This document shows, one piece after another, positions 17,490 to 25,981 of a stretch of DNA of 64,000 nucleotides. The notes beneath the pieces were generated by a model that did not search any database, had not been told where the DNA came from, and saw only the letters and a list, made by a program, of their open reading frames with translations. Source of the DNA: GCA-2720865 sp047630275 (GTDB lineage: Bacteria > Bdellovibrionota > Bacteriovoracia > Bacteriovoracales > Bacteriovoracaceae); NCBI GenBank assembly GCA_047630275.1, contig JBLHVN010000001.1:1736001-1800000 (forward strand), written 5' to 3'. Positions within the stretch are counted from its first letter, which is position 1. Each line of letters starts with the position of its first letter. The position numbers and the translations under genes are program-made.

Positions 17490-19406
17490 TTAGTTTTTAA
17501 AAGTCTCATAAGACTTTGACTCTTCTTCACTCATGCTTCCTGCTTTCCATTTTGTGGCCCAGCGTGGAGCGTAGAGCTTGTAGTAGTCTCCTGAGTATTC
17601 TTTATTAGAGCTTGACCCTCTGTATCCTCTAGCAGCTCTGTCACCACTAGTTCCCATCCAGTATCTAGTATGAACGGGAAGGTCAAAACGAGGAATTATC
17701 TTTAAAGGCATCTTCTTAACAGCAGCCGTTGTAAAGCCCTTATAAGAGACGTCATAATCCTTAGCCAATTGCTTTGCAATCTTTGAAGCCGTCGCTCCTA
17801 CGCCGATGATCTGAGTAATTTGTCCAGCATCTACAATGGCGTCGATAAGAGCATCTCTTCCTTTAGTTACATCTTTATCCATACTGATGGCCTCACGTTC
17901 TTTTTCGCTTAGGTCAAGAGTATCCACAGGCAGAGTTCTAATGATGGCATATTCTTTTTTAGACTTATCTAAGTAGGATTGAAACCTTTGTCCGACTTCA
18001 CCAGTTAGGGCGCGTCCTGAGAACATATCATCGTGAGCATGTTGATCGGCGATCACGAGAACTTCAGCATCTTTTAAGCTACCTCTATAAAACCCTTGTG
18101 GGCCAAAAGACATATGCTGAGTTACTCCATGAGATCCCCAGTCAATTGACTTAAACCAATCAAGCATGATCTCTGAGAATTCAAGTCCAGGGCCGTGATC
18201 GTAGAGCATGTAATTATCGGTACAAGTCTTTGGAGACTCATAAGGAACATCACACTTGGCCATTTCTGAAGGAGCTTTAGTTAGCTTATCAACAGGGTCT
18301 GAATAACGAATATTATCTACTTTTGTTTGTGAGCAACGTCCATTAGGCTCTTTAGCACCGTTGTTGTAACAGCCATCTTTAGAGAAGACCTGAATTGTAT
18401 GAGAACCTCTTCTGTTTGAAGTCGTTCCCCACTCACCCATTCTCCAGTTTGTTCCAAAAGCAAAGTCCATATGAGGGATTGAAGCGTTACCATATCTATA
18501 TTTAGCTGTCGTACTCGCTCTTTTTGCTCCAGGATCTTTTTCTAATTTAATCTTATTTGAAGAGATTGCCTTAAGAACTGTCTTAGCTTGCTTATCAAAA
18601 GCTCCTAGAAGTCTCTTTAGAGCATCTTCTCCGCCGTTTCTAGGAGAAGCACCACCTGGGTGTGGAACACCTACAAACATGATTGTCTTACCTTTATGCT
18701 TAACAAAGCATCCGCCTCTTCCTACTGTGGAAGAAGAACATTTTCCACCTAGGTGGCGAGCATAAGTAGCAGCTGTATCTTTACCAGCGGTACCAACACC
18801 TAGAACAATGCTTAAGTCTTTATTTGTTTCAAGAACAGTATCAAAAAGCTCATGACGGTGCTTAACTACGACTGAGTCTGAGTTTTGGGCAAGCCATAAA
18901 AGATTATCCCTTTGGGCCACCTTAGTTGGGTTCTTAGCGTCTTCACCAAAGAGTGAGTACTGACCAGTAATAGTGTAAACAAAGGTGTTCATGAAAAGGT
19001 AGGATTGATTGATTCCAATATGGTTAAGAAACTTTTGCATCTTTGTACCGGTTGATCCGGTAAAAGATCTGTTTGAAACATTTTCGTCTTGAGCTCCCTC
19101 TTGTCCAATGACAAAGACCTTAACTTGGTTCTCTCCCGTACGCCCGCGGTACCACATAGGACCGAACTTCCAGCGAAACTTCTCACCCTTTCCACCTATG
19201 ACCTTGCTTCCAAAAGCGCGGTAATTAGGAGTGTTTGCAAAAAGATAAGTTAAGTCTGAATCTTTTGCTGGGCCTTCGTCGTAATCAAAAGAGTCTCCTC
19301 TTTTTTTAGAACTTGAGATAGACCTATCTCCAGGGGTTCCGTGACTACAGCTAACTAAGACCATTAAGGCCATTAAAGCGAATCCATTCGCAATCCAATT
19401 TTTCAT
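17490..19406 (-). CDS. Lipoprotein with two uracil-DNA-glycosylase-like domains
   Basis: 638 residues. Lipobox LVSC (Cys20) predicts membrane anchoring outside the cytoplasm. Residues 95-280 follow the family 4/5 UDG pattern: VFVIGQEGAQDE in place of GEAPGxxE, then SFTGSTGTKMQKFL in place of PFVGxAGxLL, FMNTFVY, and VGVPHPGG (His249) in place of the late HP motif. Residues 447-600 repeat the pattern (VLVIADQHAHDD, RALTGEVGQRFQSYL, IIGVGATASKIAKQL) but lack the HP motif. Known UDGs excise uracil from DNA inside the cell, so an exported tandem copy is unexpected. Activity and substrate are unproven; only the fold is suggested. It starts the leftward operon. Confidence 0.7.
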   Translation of the reverse strand: MKNWIANGFALMALMVLVSCSHGTPGDRSISSSKKRGDSFDYDEGPAKDSDLTYLFANTPNYRAFGSKVIGGKGEKFRWKFGPMWYRGRTGENQVKVFVIGQEGAQDENVSNRSFTGSTGTKMQKFLNHIGINQSYLFMNTFVYTITGQYSLFGEDAKNPTKVAQRDNLLWLAQNSDSVVVKHRHELFDTVLETNKDLSIVLGVGTAGKDTAATYARHLGGKCSSSTVGRGGCFVKHKGKTIMFVGVPHPGGASPRNGGEDALKRLLGAFDKQAKTVLKAISSNKIKLEKDPGAKRASTTAKYRYGNASIPHMDFAFGTNWRMGEWGTTSNRRGSHTIQVFSKDGCYNNGAKEPNGRCSQTKVDNIRYSDPVDKLTKAPSEMAKCDVPYESPKTCTDNYMLYDHGPGLEFSEIMLDWFKSIDWGSHGVTQHMSFGPQGFYRGSLKDAEVLVIADQHAHDDMFSGRALTGEVGQRFQSYLDKSKKEYAIIRTLPVDTLDLSEKEREAISMDKDVTKGRDALIDAIVDAGQITQIIGVGATASKIAKQLAKDYDVSYKGFTTAAVKKMPLKIIPRFDLPVHTRYWMGTSGDRAARGYRGSSSNKEYSGDYYKLYAPRWATKWKAGSMSEEESKSYETFKN

Positions 19407-19455
19407 TCCTGAAGCTCCTTAAATATTAATTTTCTCAACTAAACAAAAAGTTTTA

Positions 19456-19496
19456 CCTAGGCGAAATGTTAGCATTCGATAACGCATAAGCCTAGG
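19456..19496. promoter_or_regulatory. Inverted repeat upstream of the UDG-like operon
   Basis: CCTAGGC (19456-19462) and GCCTAGG (19490-19496) flank 27 bases that can form an inner AATG/CATT hairpin. It lies between two leftward genes, 50 bases before the start at 19406. It may end transcription from the upstream pair of lipoprotein genes or act as an operator. Confidence 0.45.
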
Positions 19497-19535
19497 GTCA
19501 AAAACTTCTCGCATTATTCTGAGTAAAATTATCAG

Positions 19536-19934
19536 CTAAAGATTGAGGTGACGCATTTCCTCAGGAGTGCAAAACAAACGTCTGTTATAGGTGTTTTCAA
19601 ATTTTAGTTGAGCGGCTTTAGTCTGCTCACCGACTTCAATAATAATCTTTTTATATTTATTTTTTTCAATCGTAAGATCATTACCATAGCGTTTCTCTCT
19701 GTTACTTAGCCTTCTGTATTCATATTTTGCAGAATTTAAGGCGCGCTTATGAGCGCAGAGTTTATAACGGTCTCTTAAAAAGCTTGAACTGATCTTTCTC
19801 TTTTTAACCCGTGTTTCTTTTTCAACTTGGGCCACGGGCTTACCGCTAGGTCTATAAGGATGACCTTTATTAGCGCTGCCACACGAAGATAAAACAAAGA
19901 GGCTAAATATCGTTATGCTTTTGTAGTTCATCAT
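19536..19934 (-). CDS. Small lipoprotein
   Basis: 132 residues with lipobox LSSC (near residue 18). The mature protein is strongly basic (many Lys and Arg) with a long helix and two Cys (KLCAHK and LFCTPE). Its start lies 32 bases inside the upstream lipoprotein gene in another frame, so translation is coupled. No family recognised. Confidence 0.6.
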   Translation of the reverse strand: MMNYKSITIFSLFVLSSCGSANKGHPYRPSGKPVAQVEKETRVKKRKISSSFLRDRYKLCAHKRALNSAKYEYRRLSNREKRYGNDLTIEKNKYKKIIIEVGEQTKAAQLKFENTYNRRLFCTPEEMRHLNL

Positions 19935-20532
19935 CTATAAAAAGATATTCCTTTAGGACATGGTCCTCAGTTTCATATTGCCATTTTTCTATCTTCTTTT
20001 TTCCTTTTATTGACTTAATAATATTATGAGCAGGAGGTCTTGCAATGAGAAATTCTCCCTTGCTCATTCCAACCCATACTTTATGCTCACAAAGTAGATC
20101 AGACTTCTTAAAGAGTCTTCCAAGCCTTCTCACTTTCTCTGTGGGTAAGGGAAAGTCTTTTCTGAAGTACTTATCTAAGAGCTGATACTTCCCATCACTA
20201 AGAAGAATAGGTCTTCCTCCTATAGTATCAAAGAGAAAATGCTTTTCATCTTGTTGTATCTCTACATAGCGTTTCTCAAATCTTTCATGGATTCGGATAA
20301 TAGACGAAGGCTCACAACGCTTAAAGCTTTTGTTATCGGCGTACTTTTTTAACTCAACTATATAGCGGCTTATCTTTCTTTCAGGAGGCAGGAGAAAGTA
20401 GCCTACCCGGGCGTGGTATCTAAGAGAATCCCCTTCTTCGACGGGACTTACTTTAATGGCGCCGCATCCAAGAAAAATCGTGGAAATAAGGGTCAGGGTT
20501 AGAAGTTGTAAGGTTTTTGTTGTTTTTAACAT
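19903..20532 (-). CDS. Lipoprotein of unknown function
   Basis: 209 residues from ATG 20532, which places the lipobox FLGC at Cys23 after a normal hydrophobic core. The longer GTG start at 20559 would add a non-hydrophobic leader and is less likely. The mature protein has conserved-looking blocks PPERKISRY and IGGRPILLSDGKYQLL. A GMSKGEF segment resembles the SmpA/OmlA-type 'GMtkgEV' loop seen in BamE-like folds, but only weakly. It overlaps the next gene. Confidence 0.6.
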   Translation of the reverse strand: MLKTTKTLQLLTLTLISTIFLGCGAIKVSPVEEGDSLRYHARVGYFLLPPERKISRYIVELKKYADNKSFKRCEPSSIIRIHERFEKRYVEIQQDEKHFLFDTIGGRPILLSDGKYQLLDKYFRKDFPLPTEKVRRLGRLFKKSDLLCEHKVWVGMSKGEFLIARPPAHNIIKSIKGKKKIEKWQYETEDHVLKEYLFIDDELQKHNDI

Positions 20533-20654
20533 TCGTAGTCCAATGGGTGAAACTTTCACTATATCAATAGTTTAAACCCTACCCTATCAAGATTCCAAGG
20601 CAAAATGACACTTCTGCCTAAATCCGAGTTTTCCTGATAGAATACTAGTGCAAG

Positions 20655-20684
20655 TTGCTTTGAGGATGGATCCTCTAAAAGCAA
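20655..20684 (+). promoter_or_regulatory. Strong 5' leader hairpin
   Basis: TTGCTTT-GAGGA and TCCTC-(TA)-AAAGCAA pair over 12 bases with a 4-base loop. It ends 20 bases before the start at 20705 and leaves the AGGAGG site free. A TAGAAT element at about 20637 could be the -10, so the stem would lie at the very 5' end of the message, where such hairpins protect against decay. Confidence 0.45.
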
Positions 20685-20704
20685 AACAATACAGGAGGTA
20701 TTGA

Positions 20705-20986
20705 ATGTTTAAAACTCTACTTACAGCCACTCTTATTATGATCTCATCAGTAAGCATTGCTGAGGCCAATGATTTTGGTACTTATCAGGCTGATATTGAT
20801 TTTGAGCAAAACTATAGCGATTCAATGAAGGCCATCACGGCTTCAAAAAAACTGAGAAAATTATTAACCAATGATAGATCAATAGCTGGAATGTCTTCTA
20901 AAGATGAGAGATGGGCCAATGAATTTGATAGAATCATGAATGATGATAAAACTGATTACCTAGAGCAAGCTTTAAAGCTTAAGTAA
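20705..20986 (+). CDS. Small secreted protein, probably highly expressed
   Basis: 93 residues with a Sec signal peptide (cut near IAEAN). The mature part of about 73 residues is charged and helical without Cys. It has a near-perfect CAGGAGG ribosome-binding site and a 5' stem-loop, which point to high expression. Function unknown. It converges on the gene ending at 20995. Confidence 0.65.
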   Translation: MFKTLLTATLIMISSVSIAEANDFGTYQADIDFEQNYSDSMKAITASKKLRKLLTNDRSIAGMSSKDERWANEFDRIMNDDKTDYLEQALKLK

Positions 20987-20994
20987 TTTTAAAC

Positions 20995-21951
20995 TTAGAA
21001 GGTCAAGCTGTGAATCCGCGTCTTGGCCTGAATAGGTTCTTGAAGTTCATTCAGGTTTAAAAGCTCTGGCCTGATATCAATCTCTTCAATCCTCTTTAAA
21101 AAGTCATCTGTCGTTAACCTTATATTCTCTTTTTGCTTTGCTTGAAAGAAGGCTTCAAGAATGGCGAAGTTGATAAAAGGTACTCCCTCAATTTGTGGTA
21201 AGCAAACCAGAACTTCTTTTGTTCCAATATTGATCAACTTTTCTTTTAACTCAGATCCTAAAACATCAACTATAACTTTCTTCCCTCTGGTATGTTCTAG
21301 ATCGATAAGTTCCATAATGGCCATGGTTCCTACGAAGGTATCGCAATGGAAGAAGTCTATCAAAGGCGCCGGAAGGTTTCTTTTGTTTCGGTTAAACTCT
21401 GGGATAATACTTCTTTTGATCTTCATTCTTTTGAAAATAGGCCAAAGTAGTCTTGTAAACTTCTCAAGAGCGTCTACTGACTTTACAGTGTAAGGCATCT
21501 TTAAAAAGAAGTAAGGGTCGGCCAACTGAATTTCGTGAACAAATTCTTCACAAACATCCAATAAGTTCTTTTGAAGAACTCCTGAATAAAAGGCCAATCT
21601 TTCATGTTTATAAACTTCACTTTGGCTCATAAAGTGCTTTCTCATTAGCCAAGGAATGTAGATATCTTTAAGTGTTTGCCCATCAAGAACAAAGGTCTCT
21701 CTTGTGTGATTGATGAGAGCTTCTCTTTGAGGAGGCGTAAAAGAGTTCTTTTTAGTTTTAATGACGGCAGGAAGTCCGGAAATGCTGATAGCATCGCATA
21801 GGCCGTCGTACTTCTCTAAGACCTTAAGAGTTGCTTCAAAATCAAAGTTAGTCCCAAGCTGAGTGAGCCGAAACTTCTCCCCCATAAAGTCTATGACTTC
21901 ATCGAAATGAGCAAAATCTGATGTATAGGCGATATTTAATATATGCTTCAA
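20995..21951 (-). CDS. Stand-alone paralogue of the N-terminal domain of the acyl-ACP-reductase-like fusion protein
   Basis: About 318 residues, colinear with residues 1-310 of the protein encoded at 53124-55181. Shared blocks include RLTQxxTNFDF, DxYIPWxxR, AFYSGxLQKxLxDV, ADPYFF and FKRMKIKRS. I place the start at TTG 21951, because AGGGGGA is correctly spaced for it and the resulting start (KHILNIAY) lines up with KHILSIAY of the paralogue; the ATG at 21975 would add eight unmatched residues. The reductase half is missing. No known domain is recognised, no signal peptide is present, and cytoplasmic location is inferred. Confidence 0.65.
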   Translation of the reverse strand: MKHILNIAYTSDFAHFDEVIDFMGEKFRLTQLGTNFDFEATLKVLEKYDGLCDAISISGLPAVIKTKKNSFTPPQREALINHTRETFVLDGQTLKDIYIPWLMRKHFMSQSEVYKHERLAFYSGVLQKNLLDVCEEFVHEIQLADPYFFLKMPYTVKSVDALEKFTRLLWPIFKRMKIKRSIIPEFNRNKRNLPAPLIDFFHCDTFVGTMAIMELIDLEHTRGKKVIVDVLGSELKEKLINIGTKEVLVCLPQIEGVPFINFAILEAFFQAKQKENIRLTTDDFLKRIEEIDIRPELLNLNELQEPIQAKTRIHSLTF

Positions 21952-22020
21952 AAAGCTTCCCCCTGAATACTCCATTTATAAGTCTATAATTATTATAAGC
22001 CTAGAGACCGGGTATAAAAT

Positions 22021-22037
22021 ACTTAGACAGTCTAAGT
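22021..22037. promoter_or_regulatory. 17-base perfect palindrome, candidate operator
   Basis: ACTTAGACAGTCTAAGT has 8-base arms around one central base, and is itself bracketed by ACCGG and CCGGT. It lies in the 204-base divergent gap between the genes at 21951 and 22156, so one regulator could control both. Confidence 0.5.
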
Positions 22038-22155
22038 GTCCGGTATTAAAGGGTTTTCTCATTGACAGAATAATGCCCTAATTGTCAGCTCTATTAATAG
22101 CTTCAAATCCCTTGGGCCGCTACTTTAACCCTATATTGATTGTGAGGAGCACAAA

Positions 22156-24102
22156 ATGAAGAACCTATTGATGTTGTTGGCCGTTGGCCTAATCTTTTTA
22201 AGTCCTAGGACAGAAGCTAAGATCTCAGACCTCTTAGAGCCTGGTAAAGTCGAGCAGCGGGTCCGCGAAGAATTTGCTGATCTAGATATCAACTTCAATG
22301 TTAATTTCTTAAACGTCGAACTCTTCGAAGGTCTCGGGCTTTCTTCAAGGTACCGTTACGAAGTAGAGCCTAGTTATGAAAAGGGTCTTCATGCAAGAGT
22401 TGATAAGTGGCAAATCAAGGTTGACTTAAAAGCTGGAGACCTTCTAAGTGGAAGCTTAGACACTCCTCTTTATTTTAATATGGATAGAAACGCTGAAGTT
22501 TTCTTTGTCCGCCAATTTAAAAGCAAGAAAAGGGCCATCACCGCTCTACCTTATACTCTTAAAAGATTACCTATCAAAGCAGAGTACGCCCTAAAGAACC
22601 TAGCGCCAGGTGATTTTGTAAGTATGCCAACTTCCATGAGCATTGTTGTTGGGGCAAAGGCCTCTTCGGCTACATTAGGCGGCACCATTGGTATTGATGC
22701 CAGCGCGAACCTTTATTATGTACTCTCTGGAGACTTTCTGATTCATGTTTATAGAATGAAAGATAACAAAGTCCGTCTTAAGCTCTTTGCCAATAGAAAG
22801 AGAAGTTCAGGAACTTCAGCTGAGGTGGAAGGCTCCTCTAATCTCTTTGGCGTAAAGATCGCTAACAAGGTTGTGGAGAGTGTCTTTGAATTAGACTTTG
22901 CCTCTTTAACAGGTGAGAAAGCAAAAGGAAGACAGTTTATCGTCGATTATATCTTTGACTTAAACAATAAAGAGGCCAGAGATGCCTATGACAGTATTCT
23001 TTCTTCTTCTTTAAAGTTTAAAGACGTCGTGGCCATAGGTCAGCATATTGGTAAAAAACCATTAAGTAAGGTTCTACTTTCTACTTACGAAAAAGCAGAT
23101 AACCTCTTTAAGTCAGACTTTAAATCTAAGACCACTTCTCCTAGAGTGGATCGTATCTTCAAAGGTTTTAATAACTACAAACAAGATAAAGTGAAGCTTA
23201 AGCTAGGTCTCATCGTAGCAAAGCTAGGAACAGGACGATCTTTTACTGAAAACAATGTCAGTTATGAAGATAAAGATGGCGTCAATCATAACTTCTTCTA
23301 CCCGGTTCAGACAAAGACCTATGAGCAAAAATTCAGACTTGGCTTTATTAAGACTAAAGAGCACCATACTAAGTCCTACTTTGGACTAGTTCCTACAGGG
23401 GTTGAAGATAATGGCTCTCGGTTTTCTGATTTTGGTCTCCGATACGAGAGGGCCGATAAGTACTTCAGAAATGATGAGCAAGCAGGTGTCCGTGAGTTCA
23501 TGGCCAGTAACCTTCCTAATGAAGTCTTTGAAAAGATCGACTTTAAGGACTGGGACGATTTCTCAGGCAAGAAAGACTCTAGGGTTTTCTATCAGATTAT
23601 TCTCAAGGCATCTGCCTTTGATGCTCTTCCTGCCCTTAGTAAAGCTGAACTAAAAGAAGCTATCAAGGCTTACGCCAAAACTAAGACAAACTATGCAGGT
23701 AACCCCCTTGATTGGACTTGGGACCGCCTAACTGACCTTGTGACGACAGAAGTTTTAACTAAGAAATGGCGTCTTACAACCCTTTCAAATAAGCTTCACA
23801 AGATCCTTTATGGTGAGAAGCTTACAGGAAAAGAAAGGGTCAATAAGCTCATGGAGCTTAGAAACAATAATGCTTTTAGGGAACTCGGTATTGGCTTTAT
23901 CATGAGCCTAATCCCCCGTGAAGGTTTAGAGAATCACTTACAAGTGAAGCTTCAGCTCTCTGCTCAGGATAAAGAAAAGGTTGATTTTGTTTATGGGAAT
24001 CAAGACTTAAGCGAGCTTTATCATCAATTACAGCATGTTCAAAACGCTATTAACAACCGCTCTTATGATCTACGCCTAAACAGCCAAGATCAAGATTTCT
24101 AG
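22156..24102 (+). CDS. Large secreted protein of unknown function
   Basis: 648 residues with a Sec signal peptide (cut near RTEAK) and a GAGGAG ribosome-binding site. No Cys is apparent in the mature sequence. The N-terminal third reads as alternating beta strands (for example SSRYRYEVEPSYEKGLHARVDKW), the centre as mixed, and the C-terminal third is helical and charged. A lipid-binding or beta-rich envelope protein is possible, but I recognise no family. It ends at a convergent hairpin. Confidence 0.65.
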   Translation: MKNLLMLLAVGLIFLSPRTEAKISDLLEPGKVEQRVREEFADLDINFNVNFLNVELFEGLGLSSRYRYEVEPSYEKGLHARVDKWQIKVDLKAGDLLSGSLDTPLYFNMDRNAEVFFVRQFKSKKRAITALPYTLKRLPIKAEYALKNLAPGDFVSMPTSMSIVVGAKASSATLGGTIGIDASANLYYVLSGDFLIHVYRMKDNKVRLKLFANRKRSSGTSAEVEGSSNLFGVKIANKVVESVFELDFASLTGEKAKGRQFIVDYIFDLNNKEARDAYDSILSSSLKFKDVVAIGQHIGKKPLSKVLLSTYEKADNLFKSDFKSKTTSPRVDRIFKGFNNYKQDKVKLKLGLIVAKLGTGRSFTENNVSYEDKDGVNHNFFYPVQTKTYEQKFRLGFIKTKEHHTKSYFGLVPTGVEDNGSRFSDFGLRYERADKYFRNDEQAGVREFMASNLPNEVFEKIDFKDWDDFSGKKDSRVFYQIILKASAFDALPALSKAELKEAIKAYAKTKTNYAGNPLDWTWDRLTDLVTTEVLTKKWRLTTLSNKLHKILYGEKLTGKERVNKLMELRNNNAFRELGIGFIMSLIPREGLENHLQVKLQLSAQDKEKVDFVYGNQDLSELYHQLQHVQNAINNRSYDLRLNSQDQDF

Positions 24103-24108
24103 GAACCT

Positions 24109-24134
24109 GCCTAAGATAGAGACCTATCTTGGGC
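24109..24134. terminator. Hairpin between convergent genes, no T-run
   Basis: GCCTAAGATAG (24109-24119) pairs with CTATCTTGGGC (24124-24134), 11 pairs with one G-U, around a 4-base loop. It is placed to stop transcription from either side, although neither side has a T-run. The TAG stop of the minus-strand gene is inside the stem. Confidence 0.5.
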
Positions 24135-24489
24135 AAGAAACCTTCCTTGAAGGTGGAAAATCATATTCAAAATTGGTCATGATCTCTTTTTGAGTTTCTT
24201 TTTGGCAGCCTTTAAACTTTACGCAAAGGCGGTAATGGTAATCTTTTTTATCAAGATCAAGCTTGGTGATCTTATAGACTTCCCAATCACTTGTGTTTGC
24301 TACCTTTAGGCAATCTCCAACTTCGTACTTATTAGGCTTAGCCTCTTCAGCTTTTTTTTCAGATTTACTCTTATAACCTTTAGGCACAGGGTTCCCGACT
24401 GCTTTTTGTAAGTCATTCATCCCCTTGTCTTTGAAAGCAAAATACAAGCCACCAAAAATAAGCGCTGCTATAAACATAAACTTCTGCAT
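24124..24489 (-). CDS. Small exported or membrane-anchored protein
   Basis: 121 residues: an N-terminal hydrophobic segment (residues 4-19) without a clear cleavage site, a Lys/Glu-rich linker, and a compact C-terminal domain of about 65 residues with four Cys (VGDCLKV, RLCVKF, KGCQKE and VSCPR). The domain pattern (VGDCLKV...YKITKL) suggests a small beta-barrel stabilised by disulfides. AGAGGTGAAG precedes the start. No family recognised. Confidence 0.6.
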   Translation of the reverse strand: MQKFMFIAALIFGGLYFAFKDKGMNDLQKAVGNPVPKGYKSKSEKKAEEAKPNKYEVGDCLKVANTSDWEVYKITKLDLDKKDYHYRLCVKFKGCQKETQKEIMTNFEYDFPPSRKVSCPR

Positions 24490-24556
24490 ACTTCACCTCT
24501 TAATCCTATGTTATTATTTTAATACAGAATTAATAAAAAAACAGGATTAAGAAGAG

Positions 24557-25366
24557 TTGATTGGTTTTCGGCATGATTTTATCAAGTACTTTGATGAACG
24601 CTTTCCCTTTTTTGGGTTTAGCCTTCCTCTTTTGGTTTTGATCTTTCCGATCATCCCCAACATGGTTCCGCTTTATTTTCTTCCTAAGTACTATGGCCTT
24701 ATTGTTACTTATCTTTTCTTGATCATCTTTAATCTAAGACTTTACCGGGACCTTATGGAAAAGCGGGTGACGGAAAGAAGCTTTTATTTTCTCTATCTAG
24801 CGTCATGCTTAACTCTTTTTACCTTCTCGATTCTTTTTCATTTCTTAGAGATGGGGCGCTCTTTATCTTTGTTAAACTCTGGCCTCAACCTTAACTGGAG
24901 GAGCTTCTTTTTCTTTTTAAGCACCTTTTCATTAGTTTCTATAAGCTGGCTTTGGTACTCAGTCTTAAGACCAAGCTTGAAGAGGTCTTATTTTACCGAA
25001 TTAGCCCCCATGATTAAGTACCCATTAATCCTCATCCCTCCAGTGCTTTTAAAGGTTCATGAGAGCCAAATAGAGCTTCTCCTGTACTACTCAGGAGTTA
25101 TCTTTTTTCATGCGGTTTGTTTTGAATTATTGCATAATGATTTCTTAAAAAAGGCCTCTTCTCATAACAGATGTGTTCAAGGTTCTCTTTTTATTTATAC
25201 CTTCTTAATAGGCCCAGGCTTTTATTTCTATCATGATGACTTCATCATAGCCTCAGTCCTAACAATGATAGGCCTTGTCTATACATTTAAGGCCCAAGGG
25301 TTAAATCCTAAGGCCTTGTTCATCACGACTATCGTCTTTAATTGGGCCGCTTTATTTACTCAATGA
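24557..25366 (+). CDS. Polytopic membrane protein, possibly a degenerate UbiA-like paralogue
   Basis: 269 residues with about seven or eight hydrophobic segments. The only start available after the upstream stop is TTG 24557, with AGGA 10 bases before. A short stretch (FNLRLYRDLMEKRVTE) sits where the UbiA-type protein of this window (60585-61517) has MKLRFYDEIKDYETD, and flanking segments look alike. The Asp-rich prenyl-diphosphate motif is not kept. Homology is tentative; it may simply be an unrelated integral membrane protein. Its last 15 bases overlap the convergent gene. Confidence 0.5.
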   Translation: MIGFRHDFIKYFDERFPFFGFSLPLLVLIFPIIPNMVPLYFLPKYYGLIVTYLFLIIFNLRLYRDLMEKRVTERSFYFLYLASCLTLFTFSILFHFLEMGRSLSLLNSGLNLNWRSFFFFLSTFSLVSISWLWYSVLRPSLKRSYFTELAPMIKYPLILIPPVLLKVHESQIELLLYYSGVIFFHAVCFELLHNDFLKKASSHNRCVQGSLFIYTFLIGPGFYFYHDDFIIASVLTMIGLVYTFKAQGLNPKALFITTIVFNWAALFTQ

Positions 25367-25642
25367 GTTGGTAGGTCTTTCGTCCCCATCATCTGGAGAG
25401 CGGCCTTCTAGGCTTTGGATAATTTCTTGGTAGTCTTTATTCTTATCATAGATTTCTTTTAAATCTTTAAGAGGAAGCTTTAAAAGAGACTCTTCAAGCA
25501 AGATGGCCTGAGTCTCCGTTAGAGTCTTATTGATCATTCGAACCAGGGCCGCTTTTTTCTTAACCGGATCTGTATCCGTGCTTTGGCTAAAAAGTGGCGC
25601 GCTAAAAAAGATTAAGAATGCTAGGATAAATAGTTTTTTCAT
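25352..25642 (-). CDS. Small secreted protein
   Basis: 96 residues with a Sec signal peptide (cut near LFSQS). The mature protein is a short acidic helical domain (for example TETQAILLEESLLKLPLKDLKEIYDKN) with a polar tail. It overlaps the convergent membrane-protein gene by 15 bases. No family recognised. Confidence 0.55.
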   Translation of the reverse strand: MKKLFILAFLIFFSAPLFSQSTDTDPVKKKAALVRMINKTLTETQAILLEESLLKLPLKDLKEIYDKNKDYQEIIQSLEGRSPDDGDERPTNSLSK

Positions 25643-25748
25643 TAAGACCTCTTAGCGACTTTATTGCAAAAAAAGGGCCCAAAAAAGACCCCTTAACTAC
25701 CTAATAATCGTGATCTTAGTGCCTAATAATTAGACAAAGTGACCAATC

Positions 25749-25973
25749 TTAGTGCATGCACTTGTTCTCATCGGCCAACATCTTTGTGACATCCATTGCG
25801 TCCTCATGGATATACCAATGCTTATTTATAGGTTTTTTGTTGATAAGCACCTGAAAGACATTATCTTTATAATGCTTCTTTACGCTGCAAACATCTGTCG
25901 TGGGTATGATCTTTCCAGAGCTACAAGAAAATTGAATCATTAAAAATATTAAAGCTATAAGTCTTTTTCTCAT
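25749..25973 (-). CDS. Small lipoprotein
   Basis: 74 residues. Signal peptide with lipobox QFSC at Cys17; two further Cys (DVCSVKK and NKCMH). It lies 8 bases downstream of the FecR-like gene and is probably co-transcribed with it. The 106-base gap beyond contains two copies each of CCTAATAAT and CTTAGTGC, without obvious function. Confidence 0.5.
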   Translation of the reverse strand: MRKRLIALIFLMIQFSCSSGKIIPTTDVCSVKKHYKDNVFQVLINKKPINKHWYIHEDAMDVTKMLADENKCMH

Positions 25974-25981
25974 AAATACAC

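Noticed and set aside
25643..25748. Short direct repeats (CCTAATAAT, CTTAGTGC) as a CRISPR-like or iteron array
   Set aside because: Only two copies each and uneven spacing.
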